Assembly: GCF_000717175.1 (NCBI RefSeq)
Contig: NZ_JNYD01000024.1
Span: 25,861 to 89,860 of the forward strand
Length of the DNA: 64,000 bases
Direction of reading: 5' to 3'
Origin: Pseudonocardia autotrophica
GTDB taxonomy: Bacteria > Actinomycetota > Actinomycetes > Mycobacteriales > Pseudonocardiaceae
Below are positions 55,083-63,880 of the stretch, in pieces; the stretch's first letter is position 1, and each line of letters begins with the position of its first letter. Both the position numbers and the translations under genes were made by a program. Under the pieces are notes generated by a model. That model had not been told where the DNA came from, made no database searches, and saw nothing but the letters and a program-made list of their open reading frames with translations.

Positions 55083-55994
55083 TCAGTTGGCGAGCTGCAC
55101 GGCGACCTCAGCGGCGAGGCGGGCGTTCGCGCGGACCAGCGCGACGTTGGCGGCCAGGCTGGCGCCGTCGCTGGCCGCGTGGAAGTGCTCCAGGAGCGCG
55201 GGCGTCACGTCCTTGCCGGTGATCCCGCGCTCCGCGACCAGCCGCAGGCCGTCGGCGAGCAGGCGTTCGTGCAGGGCGGCGTCGAGCTCGTCGGCCTCGG
55301 GAACGGGCTGCGCGAGCAGCATCCCGGATCCGGGGCCGAGCACGGTGTGCGCCCGCCAGGCCGCTGCGGCCTCGGCGGCGGACTCGACCCGCCAGGGGAC
55401 GGGGAAGCCGGCGTCGCGCCGGTAGAAGCCGGGGAAGCGGTCGGTGCGGTAGCCCAGGACCGGCACCGACGAGGTCTCCAGCACCTCCAGGGTGGCCCCG
55501 ACGTCGAGGATCGACTTCACCCCCGCGGACACCACCAGCACGGGCGTCACGGCGAGGGCGGGCAGGTCCGCGGACACGTCCCAGGTCTCGCGGGCGTCGC
55601 GGTGCACCCCGCCGAGCCCGCCGGTGGCGAAGACCCGGACCCCGGCCAGGGCGGCGAGCCGGGCGGTCGCGGCGACGGTCGTCGCGCCGGAGCCGCCCAG
55701 CCCGGCGGCGACGCCCAGGTCCCGCACCGACAGCTTCTCCAGCCCGCCGGCGCACACCCGGTCCAGCTCGGGAGCCTCCAGACCGACGTGCGGGCGCCCG
55801 TCGAGCACCGCGATCGTCGCCGGCACGGCCCCCGCGGCACGCACCTCGGCCTCGAGCTCGTCGGCCACCTCGCGGTTGCGGGGTGCGGGCAGCCCGTGCG
55901 CCAGGAGCGTGCTCTCCAACGCGACCACGGCACCCCCCGATCCCAGTGCGGCGCGGACGGCGGGTGAGAGCACGAGGTCGGGCACGTGGGGCAT
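55083..55994 (-). CDS. psuG: Pseudouridine-5'-phosphate glycosidase
   Basis: The product is 303 residues and matches the family along its length: VVALESTLLAHGLPAPRN, PATIAVLDGRPHVGL, KLSVRDLGVAAGLGGSGATTVAAT, VFATGGLGGVHR, GVKSILDVGATLEVLET and GITGKDVTPALLEHF. It splits pseudouridine 5'-phosphate to uracil and ribose 5-phosphate. The usual partner kinase (psuK) is not downstream. Its start overlaps that of the divergent DUF3039 gene within about 12 bases. Confidence 0.92.
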   Translation of the reverse strand: MPHVPDLVLSPAVRAALGSGGAVVALESTLLAHGLPAPRNREVADELEAEVRAAGAVPATIAVLDGRPHVGLEAPELDRVCAGGLEKLSVRDLGVAAGLGGSGATTVAATARLAALAGVRVFATGGLGGVHRDARETWDVSADLPALAVTPVLVVSAGVKSILDVGATLEVLETSSVPVLGYRTDRFPGFYRRDAGFPVPWRVESAAEAAAAWRAHTVLGPGSGMLLAQPVPEADELDAALHERLLADGLRLVAERGITGKDVTPALLEHFHAASDGASLAANVALVRANARLAAEVAVQLAN

Positions 55995-56004
55995 CATGGA
56001 GCAC

Positions 56005-56256
56005 ATGCCCACCCAGACGCTGCCCGACGTCGAGACCCGGCCCCAGGGGACCGACTCGACCGGCTCGGACGAGCCGAAGATGTTCCACTACGTGAAGAAG
56101 TCCAAGATTGCCGAGAGCGCGGTCCTGGGCAACATGGTGGAGGCGCTGTGCGGGGAGCGGTTCCCGGTCACGCGTTCGCCCAAGCCGGGCTCGCCGGTGT
56201 GCCCGGACTGCAAGAAGATCTACGAGGGCCTGCCCAAGGGCGACGGGGGCGAGTGA
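56005..56256 (+). CDS. DUF3039 protein
   Basis: The product is 83 residues. FHYVKKSKIAESAVLGNMVEALCGERFPVTRSPKPGSPVCPDCKKIYEGLP has one Cys and a CPDC pair, consistent with a zinc site. The family is small, actinobacterial and of unknown function. GGAG precedes the ATG. It is divergent from psuG with overlapping leaders. Confidence 0.85.
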   Translation: MPTQTLPDVETRPQGTDSTGSDEPKMFHYVKKSKIAESAVLGNMVEALCGERFPVTRSPKPGSPVCPDCKKIYEGLPKGDGGE

Positions 56257-56272
56257 CCGCCCGCGGCGCGGC

Positions 56273-56929
56273 CTAAGGAACCACGGGCAGGAGCCCGGCG
56301 AGGATCCTGCGGAGCGCGGTCGGCAGCGGGTCGCCGCCGGCCGGCCCCGGGTCGAGCGCGGCCAGGTGGGGATGGTTCCCCTGCGCCACGACGTGGGCCG
56401 CGAACCGGGCGCTGCGCCTCGCGTCCACGGGGGAGGCCTCGGCCTGCGCGGCCGCGGCCACCACGGCCTGGAGCATGGCCAGGGCGACCAGCTTGTCGCC
56501 GTCGGGCGCGGGGTGGTCGGCGAGCACGGCGAGGACGTGCTCGGTGAGGTCGAGCCCGCGCGGGCCGGCCACGGGCCGGGTGAGCACCAGCCCGGGCAGC
56601 CAGGGGTGCCGGCGGTGGATCTCCCGCGCCTGCAGGCCGACGTCGACCAGGTCGTCGAGCCACGCGCCGGTCGGGGCGCCGAGCCGGTACTCGCCCGCGA
56701 CGTGGTCGGCCATGAGGTCCAGCAGGTCCTCGCGGGTCTCGACGTACCGGTAGAGCGAGCCCGCGCCGGTGCCCAGCTCGGCGGCGACATGGCGCATCGA
56801 CACGCCCGCGAGCCCGTCGCGGTCCGCCACCCGCACGGCCGCCTCGGTGATCTCGGCCCGGCTGCGGCCCGCCGGCCGCCCGACGCCGGAGCCCTCCGGG
56901 CGCATCCAGATCAGGTCCGGCGACGGCAT
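56273..56929 (-). CDS. TetR-family regulator
   Basis: The product is 218 residues. The helix-turn-helix reads SRAEITEAAVRVADRDGLAGVSMRHVAAELGTGAGSLYRYVETREDLLDLMADHV, and the C-terminal domain is of the TetR_C type. AAGGAGG lies five bases before the ATG at 56929. It sits 16 bases from the convergent DUF3039 stop; the target is unknown. Confidence 0.88.
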   Translation of the reverse strand: MPSPDLIWMRPEGSGVGRPAGRSRAEITEAAVRVADRDGLAGVSMRHVAAELGTGAGSLYRYVETREDLLDLMADHVAGEYRLGAPTGAWLDDLVDVGLQAREIHRRHPWLPGLVLTRPVAGPRGLDLTEHVLAVLADHPAPDGDKLVALAMLQAVVAAAAQAEASPVDARRSARFAAHVVAQGNHPHLAALDPGPAGGDPLPTALRRILAGLLPVVP

Positions 56930-56973
56930 GCGCACCTCCTTCGCGAACAGCGTACGCACTGCAGGTCCGCGTC

Positions 56974-59454
56974 CTACTCCGCCGGCCGGTTCCGGCCCGT
57001 GCGCCGCGTGGGCGTGGCCGCGCGCGGGTCCTCCGGCCAGTGGTGCTTCGGATAGCGGCCGCGCAGCTCGGCGCGGACCTGCGGATACCCGGTGTCCCAG
57101 AAGGACTCCAGGTCGTCGGTCACGGCGGCGGGCCGTCCGGCGGGGGAGAGCAGGTGCAGCAGGACGGGGACCCCGGCGATCCGCGGCGTGGCCGTCCACC
57201 CGAAGGCCTCCTGCACCCGGACGGGCAGGACCGGGCGGTCGCCGGAGTAGTCCACGGCGATCCGCGACCCGCTCGGCACGGTGATCCGCTCCGGGGCGAG
57301 CTCGTCGACCCGGCCCGCGAGCGGCCAGCCGACCAGGCCGCGCAGGGCCGCCCCGGCGTCGACGGCGGCGAGATCGGCGCGGCGCCGCGCGGACGCCAGC
57401 GGCGCCGCGAGCCAGCCCGCCGGGTCGGCGGCCCCGGCCAGCAGGTCCTCCTCGGCGACGCCCGGCCAGTCGCCGCCGAGGGTGCGGTGCAGGAAGGCGA
57501 GCCGTGCGCGCAACGCCCGGTCCGCGGCCGACCAGCGCAGCAGGCCCGTGCCCTCGGCGCGGAGCCCGGCGACCAGCGCCTCGCGGACGAGGGCCGGGTC
57601 GGGATCGCGCAGCGCACGCTCCTCCAGCACGATCGCGCCGAGCCGGCGGACCCGCCGGGCGCGGACGTCGCCGTCGGTCCACGCGACCTCCTCGGCCTCG
57701 GTGAGCAGCGTCGCGGCCACCTCCTCGGCGAGCGCCCGGTCGGCGGCCGCGGCCAGCCGCACCCGCCCGTGCACCGCGCCGGGCGTGCGGTCCGCGACCG
57801 CGACGGCGAGCCACTCCTGCGCGCCCAGCTCGGCGTCGGCGACCTCGACGGCCGTGCCGCCCGCCATGAGGAACACCGGCGCCTCCCCGGACCGCCGTCG
57901 TGCGATCCGCTCCGGATGGGCCAGGCCCGCCACCAGTGCGGCCTCCCCGCGTCCGGCGCCGCGGGCCGCCCGCGCCCCGGGGACGAGCCGGGCGAGCCGC
58001 GCCGCCTCGGCCCGCCACCGCCCGGCCGCGGGGTGCCCGCCGCCGCGGAGCCGGCCCAGCTCGGCGGCGAGGTCGGTGCCGGAGGCGAGGGTGTCGTCGT
58101 CGAGCAGGGCGACGATCTCCGCCGCGGCCCGCGACCCGACGGCGGCGGCGCCGTCGAGCAGGGCGCGGGCCAGCCGGGGGTGCAGCCCGAGCCCGGCCAT
58201 CCGCTCGCCGCGGGGTGTGGCGGCGCCGCCGGCGTCGACCGCACCGAGCGCCCGCAGCACCTCGCGCCCGGCCGCGAGCGGGCCATCCGGCGGGGTGTCC
58301 CACCAGCGCAGACCGGACCCGTCCGGGGTGCCCCAGACGGCGAGGTCGAGCGCGAGCCGGGTGAGGTCCGCGGTGCGGATCTCCGGCTCCGGGAAGGGGG
58401 CGAGCACCTGCCCCTCGGGCCAGCAGCGGTACGCCTCGCCCGGCGCCTCCCGGCCCGCCCGTCCCGCCCGCTGCTCGGCGACGGCCGCGGACTCCGGGAT
58501 CGTCACCAGCCCGGCCAGGCCCCGGCGGTGGTCGACCCGCGGGACCCGCGCGAGCCCCGAGTCGACGACCGCGCGCACGCCCGGCACGGTCAGGCTCGAC
58601 TCGGCGATCGAGGTCGCCAGGACCACCCGCCGCCCGTCGCCGCGCAGGGCCGCGTCCTGCTCCGCCGGCCGCAGCCGGCCGTGCAGCGGCAGCACCGGCA
58701 CCCCGAGCCCGGTCAGCAGCCCGGCCAGCGCGGCCTCGGTCCGGCGGATCTCCGGCACGCCCGGCAGGAACGCGAGCACCGCGCCGTCCGTCCGGTCGAG
58801 GGCCGCGCGGACGCCGCGCGCCACGCACGCCTCGATCCGCTCGCCCCGCTGCGGCGGCAGGTGCCGGACGGCGACCGGGTGGGTGCGGGCCTCGACCTCC
58901 ACCACGGGGGCCGGCTCGTCGGCCCCGAGCAGGGCCGCCAGGCGGCCGGCCGCGACCGTGGCCGAGGCCGCCAGCAGCGGCAGGTCCGGGCGGAGCCCCT
59001 CGCGCGCGTCGAGCAGGAGGGTGAGCAGCAGGTCGGCGTCGAGGTGCCGCTCGTGGCACTCGTCGAGCACCACGGCCCCGACGTCCGGGAGCTCGGGGTC
59101 GCGGGCCAGCCGGCGCAGCAGCAGCCCGGAGGTCACCACCTCGACGCGGGTGTCCGTCGAGGTGCGCGAGTCGCCGCGGACCGAGTAGCCGACCCGGCCG
59201 CCGACCTCCTCGCCGAGCAGGGCCGCCATCCGCCGGGCGGCGGCCCGGGTGGCCACGCGCCGGGGTTCGGCGACGACCACCCGCCCGTCGACCGCGTCGG
59301 CGAGGGCGAGCGGGACGAGGGTGGTCTTGCCGGTGCCCGGCGGCGCGACGAGCACGGCGGCGCCGTGGGCGGTGAGCGTGCCGGTGACCGCGGCGAGCGC
59401 CGCCCGGACGGGCAGGTCGGGGAGCGCGCCGGGATCGGCGACCAGGGCGGGCAC
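56974..59454 (-). CDS. hrpB: ATP-dependent helicase HrpB
   Basis: The product is 826 residues, DEAH-box type. Motifs: Walker A VLVAPPGTGKTTLVPLAL, Ia VVAEPRRVATRAAARRMAALL, Walker B VVLDECHERHLDADL, III LLAASATV, V VVLATSIAESSLTVPGV, VI AAVAEQRAGRAGRE, followed by the HA2-like and C-terminal HrpB domain. GTG at 59454 gives VPALVADPGALPDLPVRAAL; an ATG at 59556 would add 34 residues. The role in bacteria is not settled. It lies behind the DUF3040 gene on the same strand. Confidence 0.92.
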   Translation of the reverse strand: MPALVADPGALPDLPVRAALAAVTGTLTAHGAAVLVAPPGTGKTTLVPLALADAVDGRVVVAEPRRVATRAAARRMAALLGEEVGGRVGYSVRGDSRTSTDTRVEVVTSGLLLRRLARDPELPDVGAVVLDECHERHLDADLLLTLLLDAREGLRPDLPLLAASATVAAGRLAALLGADEPAPVVEVEARTHPVAVRHLPPQRGERIEACVARGVRAALDRTDGAVLAFLPGVPEIRRTEAALAGLLTGLGVPVLPLHGRLRPAEQDAALRGDGRRVVLATSIAESSLTVPGVRAVVDSGLARVPRVDHRRGLAGLVTIPESAAVAEQRAGRAGREAPGEAYRCWPEGQVLAPFPEPEIRTADLTRLALDLAVWGTPDGSGLRWWDTPPDGPLAAGREVLRALGAVDAGGAATPRGERMAGLGLHPRLARALLDGAAAVGSRAAAEIVALLDDDTLASGTDLAAELGRLRGGGHPAAGRWRAEAARLARLVPGARAARGAGRGEAALVAGLAHPERIARRRSGEAPVFLMAGGTAVEVADAELGAQEWLAVAVADRTPGAVHGRVRLAAAADRALAEEVAATLLTEAEEVAWTDGDVRARRVRRLGAIVLEERALRDPDPALVREALVAGLRAEGTGLLRWSAADRALRARLAFLHRTLGGDWPGVAEEDLLAGAADPAGWLAAPLASARRRADLAAVDAGAALRGLVGWPLAGRVDELAPERITVPSGSRIAVDYSGDRPVLPVRVQEAFGWTATPRIAGVPVLLHLLSPAGRPAAVTDDLESFWDTGYPQVRAELRGRYPKHHWPEDPRAATPTRRTGRNRPAE

Positions 59455-59598
59455 GGTCCGCAGTGTGCCCGCCGGACCGGTGAGCGCGGGCGGCGGGCAT
59501 GCGGACGAGCGGGGCGCGCAGGGCTGCGCGAGGGCCGGGCGCGCGGGCGCCCGCACACGCGGCGGGGCCGGAGGGGCCCGCCGGTCCGGGTGGGTCGG

Positions 59599-59961
59599 TC
59601 AGACCTCGGTGCCGCTGTCGGCGCGGCGCTGCGTGGTGGCCTCGACCGCGGCGCGGGCGCGGGCCAGGTTGCGGCCGACCAGGGCGAGGATGCCGACGGT
59701 GCCGCCGATGCTCAGCAGCACGGCCAGCGCACCTCCGGCGCCGCCGACCGCGGCCGCGACGATCACCATGATCAGGGCGACCACGGCGAAGACGGCGCGG
59801 GCGAGACGGACCTCGGCGGGCGCGGCGTGGCCGGCGCCGGCGGTGTTCTGGAAGCGGTGGTCGAGATCGGGGAACTGGCCGACCAGGCGACGCTCGAGCT
59901 CCTCGAGCTGCTGGCGTTCGGCATCGGTCAGGCGCGGGGGGCGGGACTCCGGGACGCTCAC
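59599..59961 (-). CDS. DUF3040-like membrane protein
   Basis: The product is about 120 residues. PRLTDAERQQLEELERRLVG is the DUF3040 opening helix, followed by two membrane segments (VFAVVALIMVIVAAAVGGAGG and LAVLLSIGGTVGILALVG) and a charged tail. Function is unknown. The start is GTG at 59961 by family alignment, but the GGAAGG box abuts it, so the true start may differ. Confidence 0.65.
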   Translation of the reverse strand: MSVPESRPPRLTDAERQQLEELERRLVGQFPDLDHRFQNTAGAGHAAPAEVRLARAVFAVVALIMVIVAAAVGGAGGALAVLLSIGGTVGILALVGRNLARARAAVEATTQRRADSGTEV

Positions 59962-60070
59962 CCTTCCTGCATACCCCTGACGTGCGGATCCCGACACTCC
60001 AGGGGCGTCCGGTCCGTCACCCGTTCGGTGAACAGGCGTCCGCGCGGGGCGAGCGGCCCGGCTCTATCTT

Positions 60071-60080
60071 AACGAGCGTT
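60071..60080. promoter_or_regulatory. AACGAGCGTT palindrome upstream of the acyl-CoA dehydrogenase pair
   Basis: A ten-base palindrome 19 bases before the first dehydrogenase start. The same ten bases form the core of the palindrome at 35387-35396. It could be the target of a TetR-type regulator of acyl-CoA genes. Confidence 0.4.
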
Positions 60081-60099
60081 CATCACATATCGTCGCGGC

Positions 60100-61293
60100 A
60101 TGAGCACCGCTGCCGACTCGTCCCGGGTCGCGGACGCCGCGCGGAAGGTCGTGCAGGAGCACGACCCGACGAGCGTCCCGACGCGGGAGTTCCTCGCCGC
60201 CTGTTTCGACGCCGGCCTCTCCTGGGTCCACTTCCCCGAGGGCCTCGGCGGGCTCGGCGTCTCCCGTGGCCTGCAGTCCGTGGCCGACGGGATCCTGCAG
60301 GACGCGGGCGGGCCCGTCCCGTTCGCCCTGAACCCCATCGGCTACGGCATGGCCGCGCCGACCCTGCGTGAGCACGCCCGGACGGACGAGCTCAAGCGCG
60401 AGTGGCTGCGCCCGCTCGCGACCACCGAGAACATCTGGTGCCAGCTCTTCTCCGAGCCCGGTGCCGGCTCCGACCTGGCCGGGCTGGCCACCTCCGCCGT
60501 CCGGGACGGCGACGAGTGGGTGGTCAACGGGCAGAAGGTGTGGACCTCGCTGGCGCACCGGGCCCGCTGGGCGCTGCTGCTGGCCCGCACCGACCCGGAC
60601 GCGCCCAAGCACAAGGGCCTCACCTACTTCGTCGTCGACATGCAGGGGCCGGGCGTGGAGACCCGGCCGCTGCGGCAGATGACCGGGCAGGCCGAGTTCA
60701 ACGAGGTCTACCTGAACGACGCCCGCATCCCCGACGCCCACCGGCTCGGCGAGGTCGGCGACGGCTGGCGGGTCGCCATGACCACGCTGATGAACGAGCG
60801 CAGCTCGATCGGCGCGAGCGGCAGCCGGCGCGGCACCGGCACGATCGCCGACGCGGTGGCCCTGTGGGCCTCGCGGCCGGACCTGCACACCCCGGTCCTC
60901 GAGGACCGGCTGACGAAGCTCTGGCTGCGGGCCGAGGCCCAGCGGCTGACCTCCGAGCGCTCGCGCGCCACGGCGACGGTCGGCGGCCCGGGCCCGGAGG
61001 GCTCGGTGGGCAAGCTCGTGGGCGCCGAGCTGAACCAGCAGGTCTACGAGTTCTGCATGGACCTCCTCGGCCCCGAGGGGATCCTGTACGACGACTACAC
61101 GATGCGGGACATGGAGCGCACGGACGACTGGCGCGGCCCGCTGCAGCAGCGCTTCCTGCGCTCGCGCGCCAACACCATCGAGGGCGGCACCTCCGAGGTG
61201 CTGCGCAACATCCTCGGCGAGCGGGTGCTGGGCCTGCCCGGTGACCTGCGCGCCGACGCCGGCAAGCCCTGGAAGGAGATCCCCCGTGGCTGA
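60100..61293 (+). CDS. Acyl-CoA dehydrogenase family protein
   Basis: The product is 397 residues with the three-domain ACAD fold: CQLFSEPGAGSDLAGLATSAVRDGDEWVVNGQKVWTS (FAD-contact loop), TYFVVDMQGPGVETRPLRQM and the C-terminal NTIEGGTSEVLRNILGERVLGLP. It should oxidise an acyl-CoA to the enoyl-CoA. Its stop overlaps the start of the second dehydrogenase gene by eight bases. Mycobacterial steroid-degrading ACADs occur as such paired genes and form heterotetramers; that is the likely case here. Confidence 0.9.
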   Translation: MSTAADSSRVADAARKVVQEHDPTSVPTREFLAACFDAGLSWVHFPEGLGGLGVSRGLQSVADGILQDAGGPVPFALNPIGYGMAAPTLREHARTDELKREWLRPLATTENIWCQLFSEPGAGSDLAGLATSAVRDGDEWVVNGQKVWTSLAHRARWALLLARTDPDAPKHKGLTYFVVDMQGPGVETRPLRQMTGQAEFNEVYLNDARIPDAHRLGEVGDGWRVAMTTLMNERSSIGASGSRRGTGTIADAVALWASRPDLHTPVLEDRLTKLWLRAEAQRLTSERSRATATVGGPGPEGSVGKLVGAELNQQVYEFCMDLLGPEGILYDDYTMRDMERTDDWRGPLQQRFLRSRANTIEGGTSEVLRNILGERVLGLPGDLRADAGKPWKEIPRG

Positions 61294-62461
61294 CCAGCAG
61301 GAGACCCGGCCGTTCGTCTTCTCCGACGAGCAGCGGGAGCTGCGCACCGCGGTGCGGAAGTTCGCCGCGGACAACGCCGACGAGCAGACGGTCCGGCGGC
61401 TGATGGAGTCCGATCCCGGGTTCGACGCCAAGGCCTGGACGCGGCTGGGCTCCGAGCTCGGGGTACTGGGGCTGTCGGTGCCGGAGGAGCAGGGCGGGGT
61501 CGGCGGCACGCTCGTCGACCAGGCCGTCGCCGTCGAGGAGCTGGGCGCGACCCTGTACCCGGGGCCGGTGTTCGGCACCGTCGCGCTGGCCATCCCCGCG
61601 CTGGTCGCGGCCTCGGACGGCCCGGTGCGCTCGGAGCTGCTCGGCCCGCTCGTGGAGGGCACCCGGACCGCGGCGGTGGCCGTGGCCGACCGCGCGGGGG
61701 CGTTCGACCCCGCCGCGGTCACCGTGCGGGCCGCGCGGGCCGGCGACGACTGGGCGCTCTCCGGGACCGTCGAGCGGGTGGTCGACGCGGCCGCGGCGGA
61801 CGACCTGCTGGTCGCCGCCACCGGCCCGGACGGCGTGGCGCTGTTCGCCGTCGACGCGACCGCCGGTGGGGTCGAGCGGACCCCGCTGACCACGCTCGAC
61901 CTGACCCGCCGCCAGGCCACGTTGCGCTTCACCGACGCCCCGGCCCGGCTGCTCGCCGGCCCGGACGAGGCGGAGCGGGTGATCGGCCACGCCCTCGTGG
62001 TGGGCTCGGTGCTGCTCGCCGTCGAGCAGGTCGGCGCCTCGCAGCACCTGCTCGACCTCACGGTCGAGTACGCGAAGGGGCGGCTGCAGTTCGGCCGGCC
62101 GATCGGCTCGTTCCAGGCGGTGAAGCACCGGCTGGCGGACATGCTGGTCGACCTCGAGCACGCCCGCTCGGCGGCCTACCACGCGGTCTGGGCGCTCGGC
62201 GACGGCTCGGACGACCCGGCCCTGGCCGCGAGCATCGCGCAGGCGACCTGCTCCGAGGCCTTCTCGCGGATCGCCGCCGACACCATCCAGCTGCACGGCG
62301 GCATCGGCTTCACCTGGGAGTACCAGGCGCAGCTGTACTACAAGCGGGCGATCACCGACGCCGCCCTGCTGGGCAGCGCCGAGCAGCACCGGGCGCGGAT
62401 CGCGCGGCTGGTGCTCGACACGGCGTCGGGCGACGGCGCCCCGTCGATCGCGACCGGCTGA
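61286..62461 (+). CDS. Acyl-CoA dehydrogenase family protein (second subunit)
   Basis: The product is 391 residues: FSDEQRELRTAVRKFAADN, LGVLGLSVPEEQGGVGGTLVDQAVAVEELG, a less conserved middle domain, and GRLQFGRPIGSFQAVKHRLADMLVDLEHARS with TIQLHGGIGFTWEYQAQLYYKRA. The middle domain lacks the SEPGAGSD-like loop of its partner, as in non-catalytic or beta subunits of heteromeric ACADs. The GTG at 61286 has GGAAGGAG eight bases upstream, inside the first gene. Confidence 0.88.
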   Translation: MADQQETRPFVFSDEQRELRTAVRKFAADNADEQTVRRLMESDPGFDAKAWTRLGSELGVLGLSVPEEQGGVGGTLVDQAVAVEELGATLYPGPVFGTVALAIPALVAASDGPVRSELLGPLVEGTRTAAVAVADRAGAFDPAAVTVRAARAGDDWALSGTVERVVDAAAADDLLVAATGPDGVALFAVDATAGGVERTPLTTLDLTRRQATLRFTDAPARLLAGPDEAERVIGHALVVGSVLLAVEQVGASQHLLDLTVEYAKGRLQFGRPIGSFQAVKHRLADMLVDLEHARSAAYHAVWALGDGSDDPALAASIAQATCSEAFSRIAADTIQLHGGIGFTWEYQAQLYYKRAITDAALLGSAEQHRARIARLVLDTASGDGAPSIATG

Positions 62462-62486
62462 CCCACGCACGAACGAACGGCGCTCC

Positions 62487-63880
62487 CGCTGTGAAGTGAA
62501 TGGACTGCAGCCGGGCTACGCGGTCTTGTCGAGGGTGACGCGGTAGCCGAGGTTGTGGAGTTGGCCGACGAGTCGGTCGCGTTGGCGGTCGGTGTTGCGG
62601 CGGGTGAAGTAGTCGCCGCCGAGGTCGGTGTAGTCGCGGTCATCGGCCAGCAGGTGCCAGCTGATGACCAGGATGGAGTGGGCGACGGCGATGGCGGCTT
62701 TCTTCTTCCCGATCCGGCGGGCGAGGCGCCAGAACTGGGCGGACAGGTAGGTGTCGCGGGTCCGCGCGGCGGCCCAGGCGCACTGGACGAGGATCTCGGT
62801 CAGCCACACGTCGCCGTGGGTGGTCTTGCCCGAGCCGCGTTTGCCGCCGGTGATGTTGTTGCCCGGGGCCAGGCCGGCCCAGGACGCCAGGTGCGCGGCG
62901 GTCGGGAAACGGGTCATGTCGACGCCGATCTCGGCGATGATGGTTTCGGCGGCCCGTTTCCCGACCCCGATGATGGTGTCGAGCCGGTCACGGGCCCGGA
63001 CGAAAGGGACCCCGGGCTCGCTGTCCCGGTCGGGCCCGGTGTGGGTGGCGAACAGGGTGTCGACGCGGTCGTCGAGTTGGGCGATCGCCTGCTCCAGGGT
63101 GCGCGGTGTGTGCCAGCGACAGCCCGATCAGCAGGGCGTGGTGGTCGGTGAACCGGCCGCGCAGCGCCTTGCGTAGCGCGGGGATCTTCTTGCGGAGCTT
63201 GCCCTTGGCCAGCTCGGCGAGCACGTTCGGGTCGCGTTCACCGGTGACCAGGGCGGCCAGCATCGCCCGCCCCGAGACGCCCAGGACGTCGGAGGCGACC
63301 GAGTCGAGCTTGATCCCGGCGTCTTCGAGGGTCTTCTGGATGCGTTGACACTCGCTGGTGTGGTCCTGGATGAGCCGTTTGCGGTAGCGGGTCAGGTCCC
63401 GCAGCTGCCGGATCACCGGCGGCGGCACGAAACTGCCCCGCAGCAGCCCGTGCTCGAGCAGCTCGGCGAGCCACTCGGCGTCGAGCACATCGGTTTTGCG
63501 ACCGGGCAGGATCTTCACGTGGTGGGCGTTGACCAACATCAACTCCCACCCCTGGCCCTGTCCCGCACGGTCTTCGAGGACGTACCAGATCGGCTTCCAG
63601 TACGACCCGGTCGCCTCCATCGCGATGGCGGTGACCCCTTCGGCGGCGAACCAGTCGGCCATCGCCTCCACCGAGGAGGTGAAGGAGGCGAACGTGCGGG
63701 TCTGCTTGCGCCGGCCCCGCCCCTCGGCGGCCGGAGTTCGCACGCAGGCGACCACCTCGTCCTTGCCGATGTCGATCCCCGCGCACCGCTCGATCAGCAC
63801 GTCCACCGTCGGCCTCCCCGCCGTCCCCGGACAGATCCAGGCGGGGCCGGCGGGGCCAACCGATCAACGACGCTGTGAAG
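62487..63880 (-). mobile_element. IS110-family insertion sequence (boundaries provisional)
   Basis: The element carries a two-part IS110 transposase. A ten-base direct repeat, CGCTGTGAAG, occurs at 62487-62496 and 63871-63880, flanking the coding part, and may mark its ends. IS110 elements lack long terminal inverted repeats. If the true upstream end lies further right, the element continues to or past 64000. It sits 25 bases after the acyl-CoA dehydrogenase stop. Confidence 0.7.
62516..63806 (-). pseudogene. IS110 transposase, frameshifted
   Basis: Reading from the GTG at 63806, the N-terminal DEDD (RuvC-like) domain has Asp12, Glu64, Asp107 and Asp110, and runs to LLIGLSLAHTAH. The frame then breaks at a GGG run (63100-63102); removing one base there joins it to LEQAIAQLDDRVDTLF and on to the C-terminal transposase_20 domain with HLASWAGLAPGNN, including the Ser needed in IS110 recombinases. 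The intact protein would be about 430 residues. So both catalytic halves are present but in different frames, and this copy is probably inactive unless frameshifting rescues it. Confidence 0.85.
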
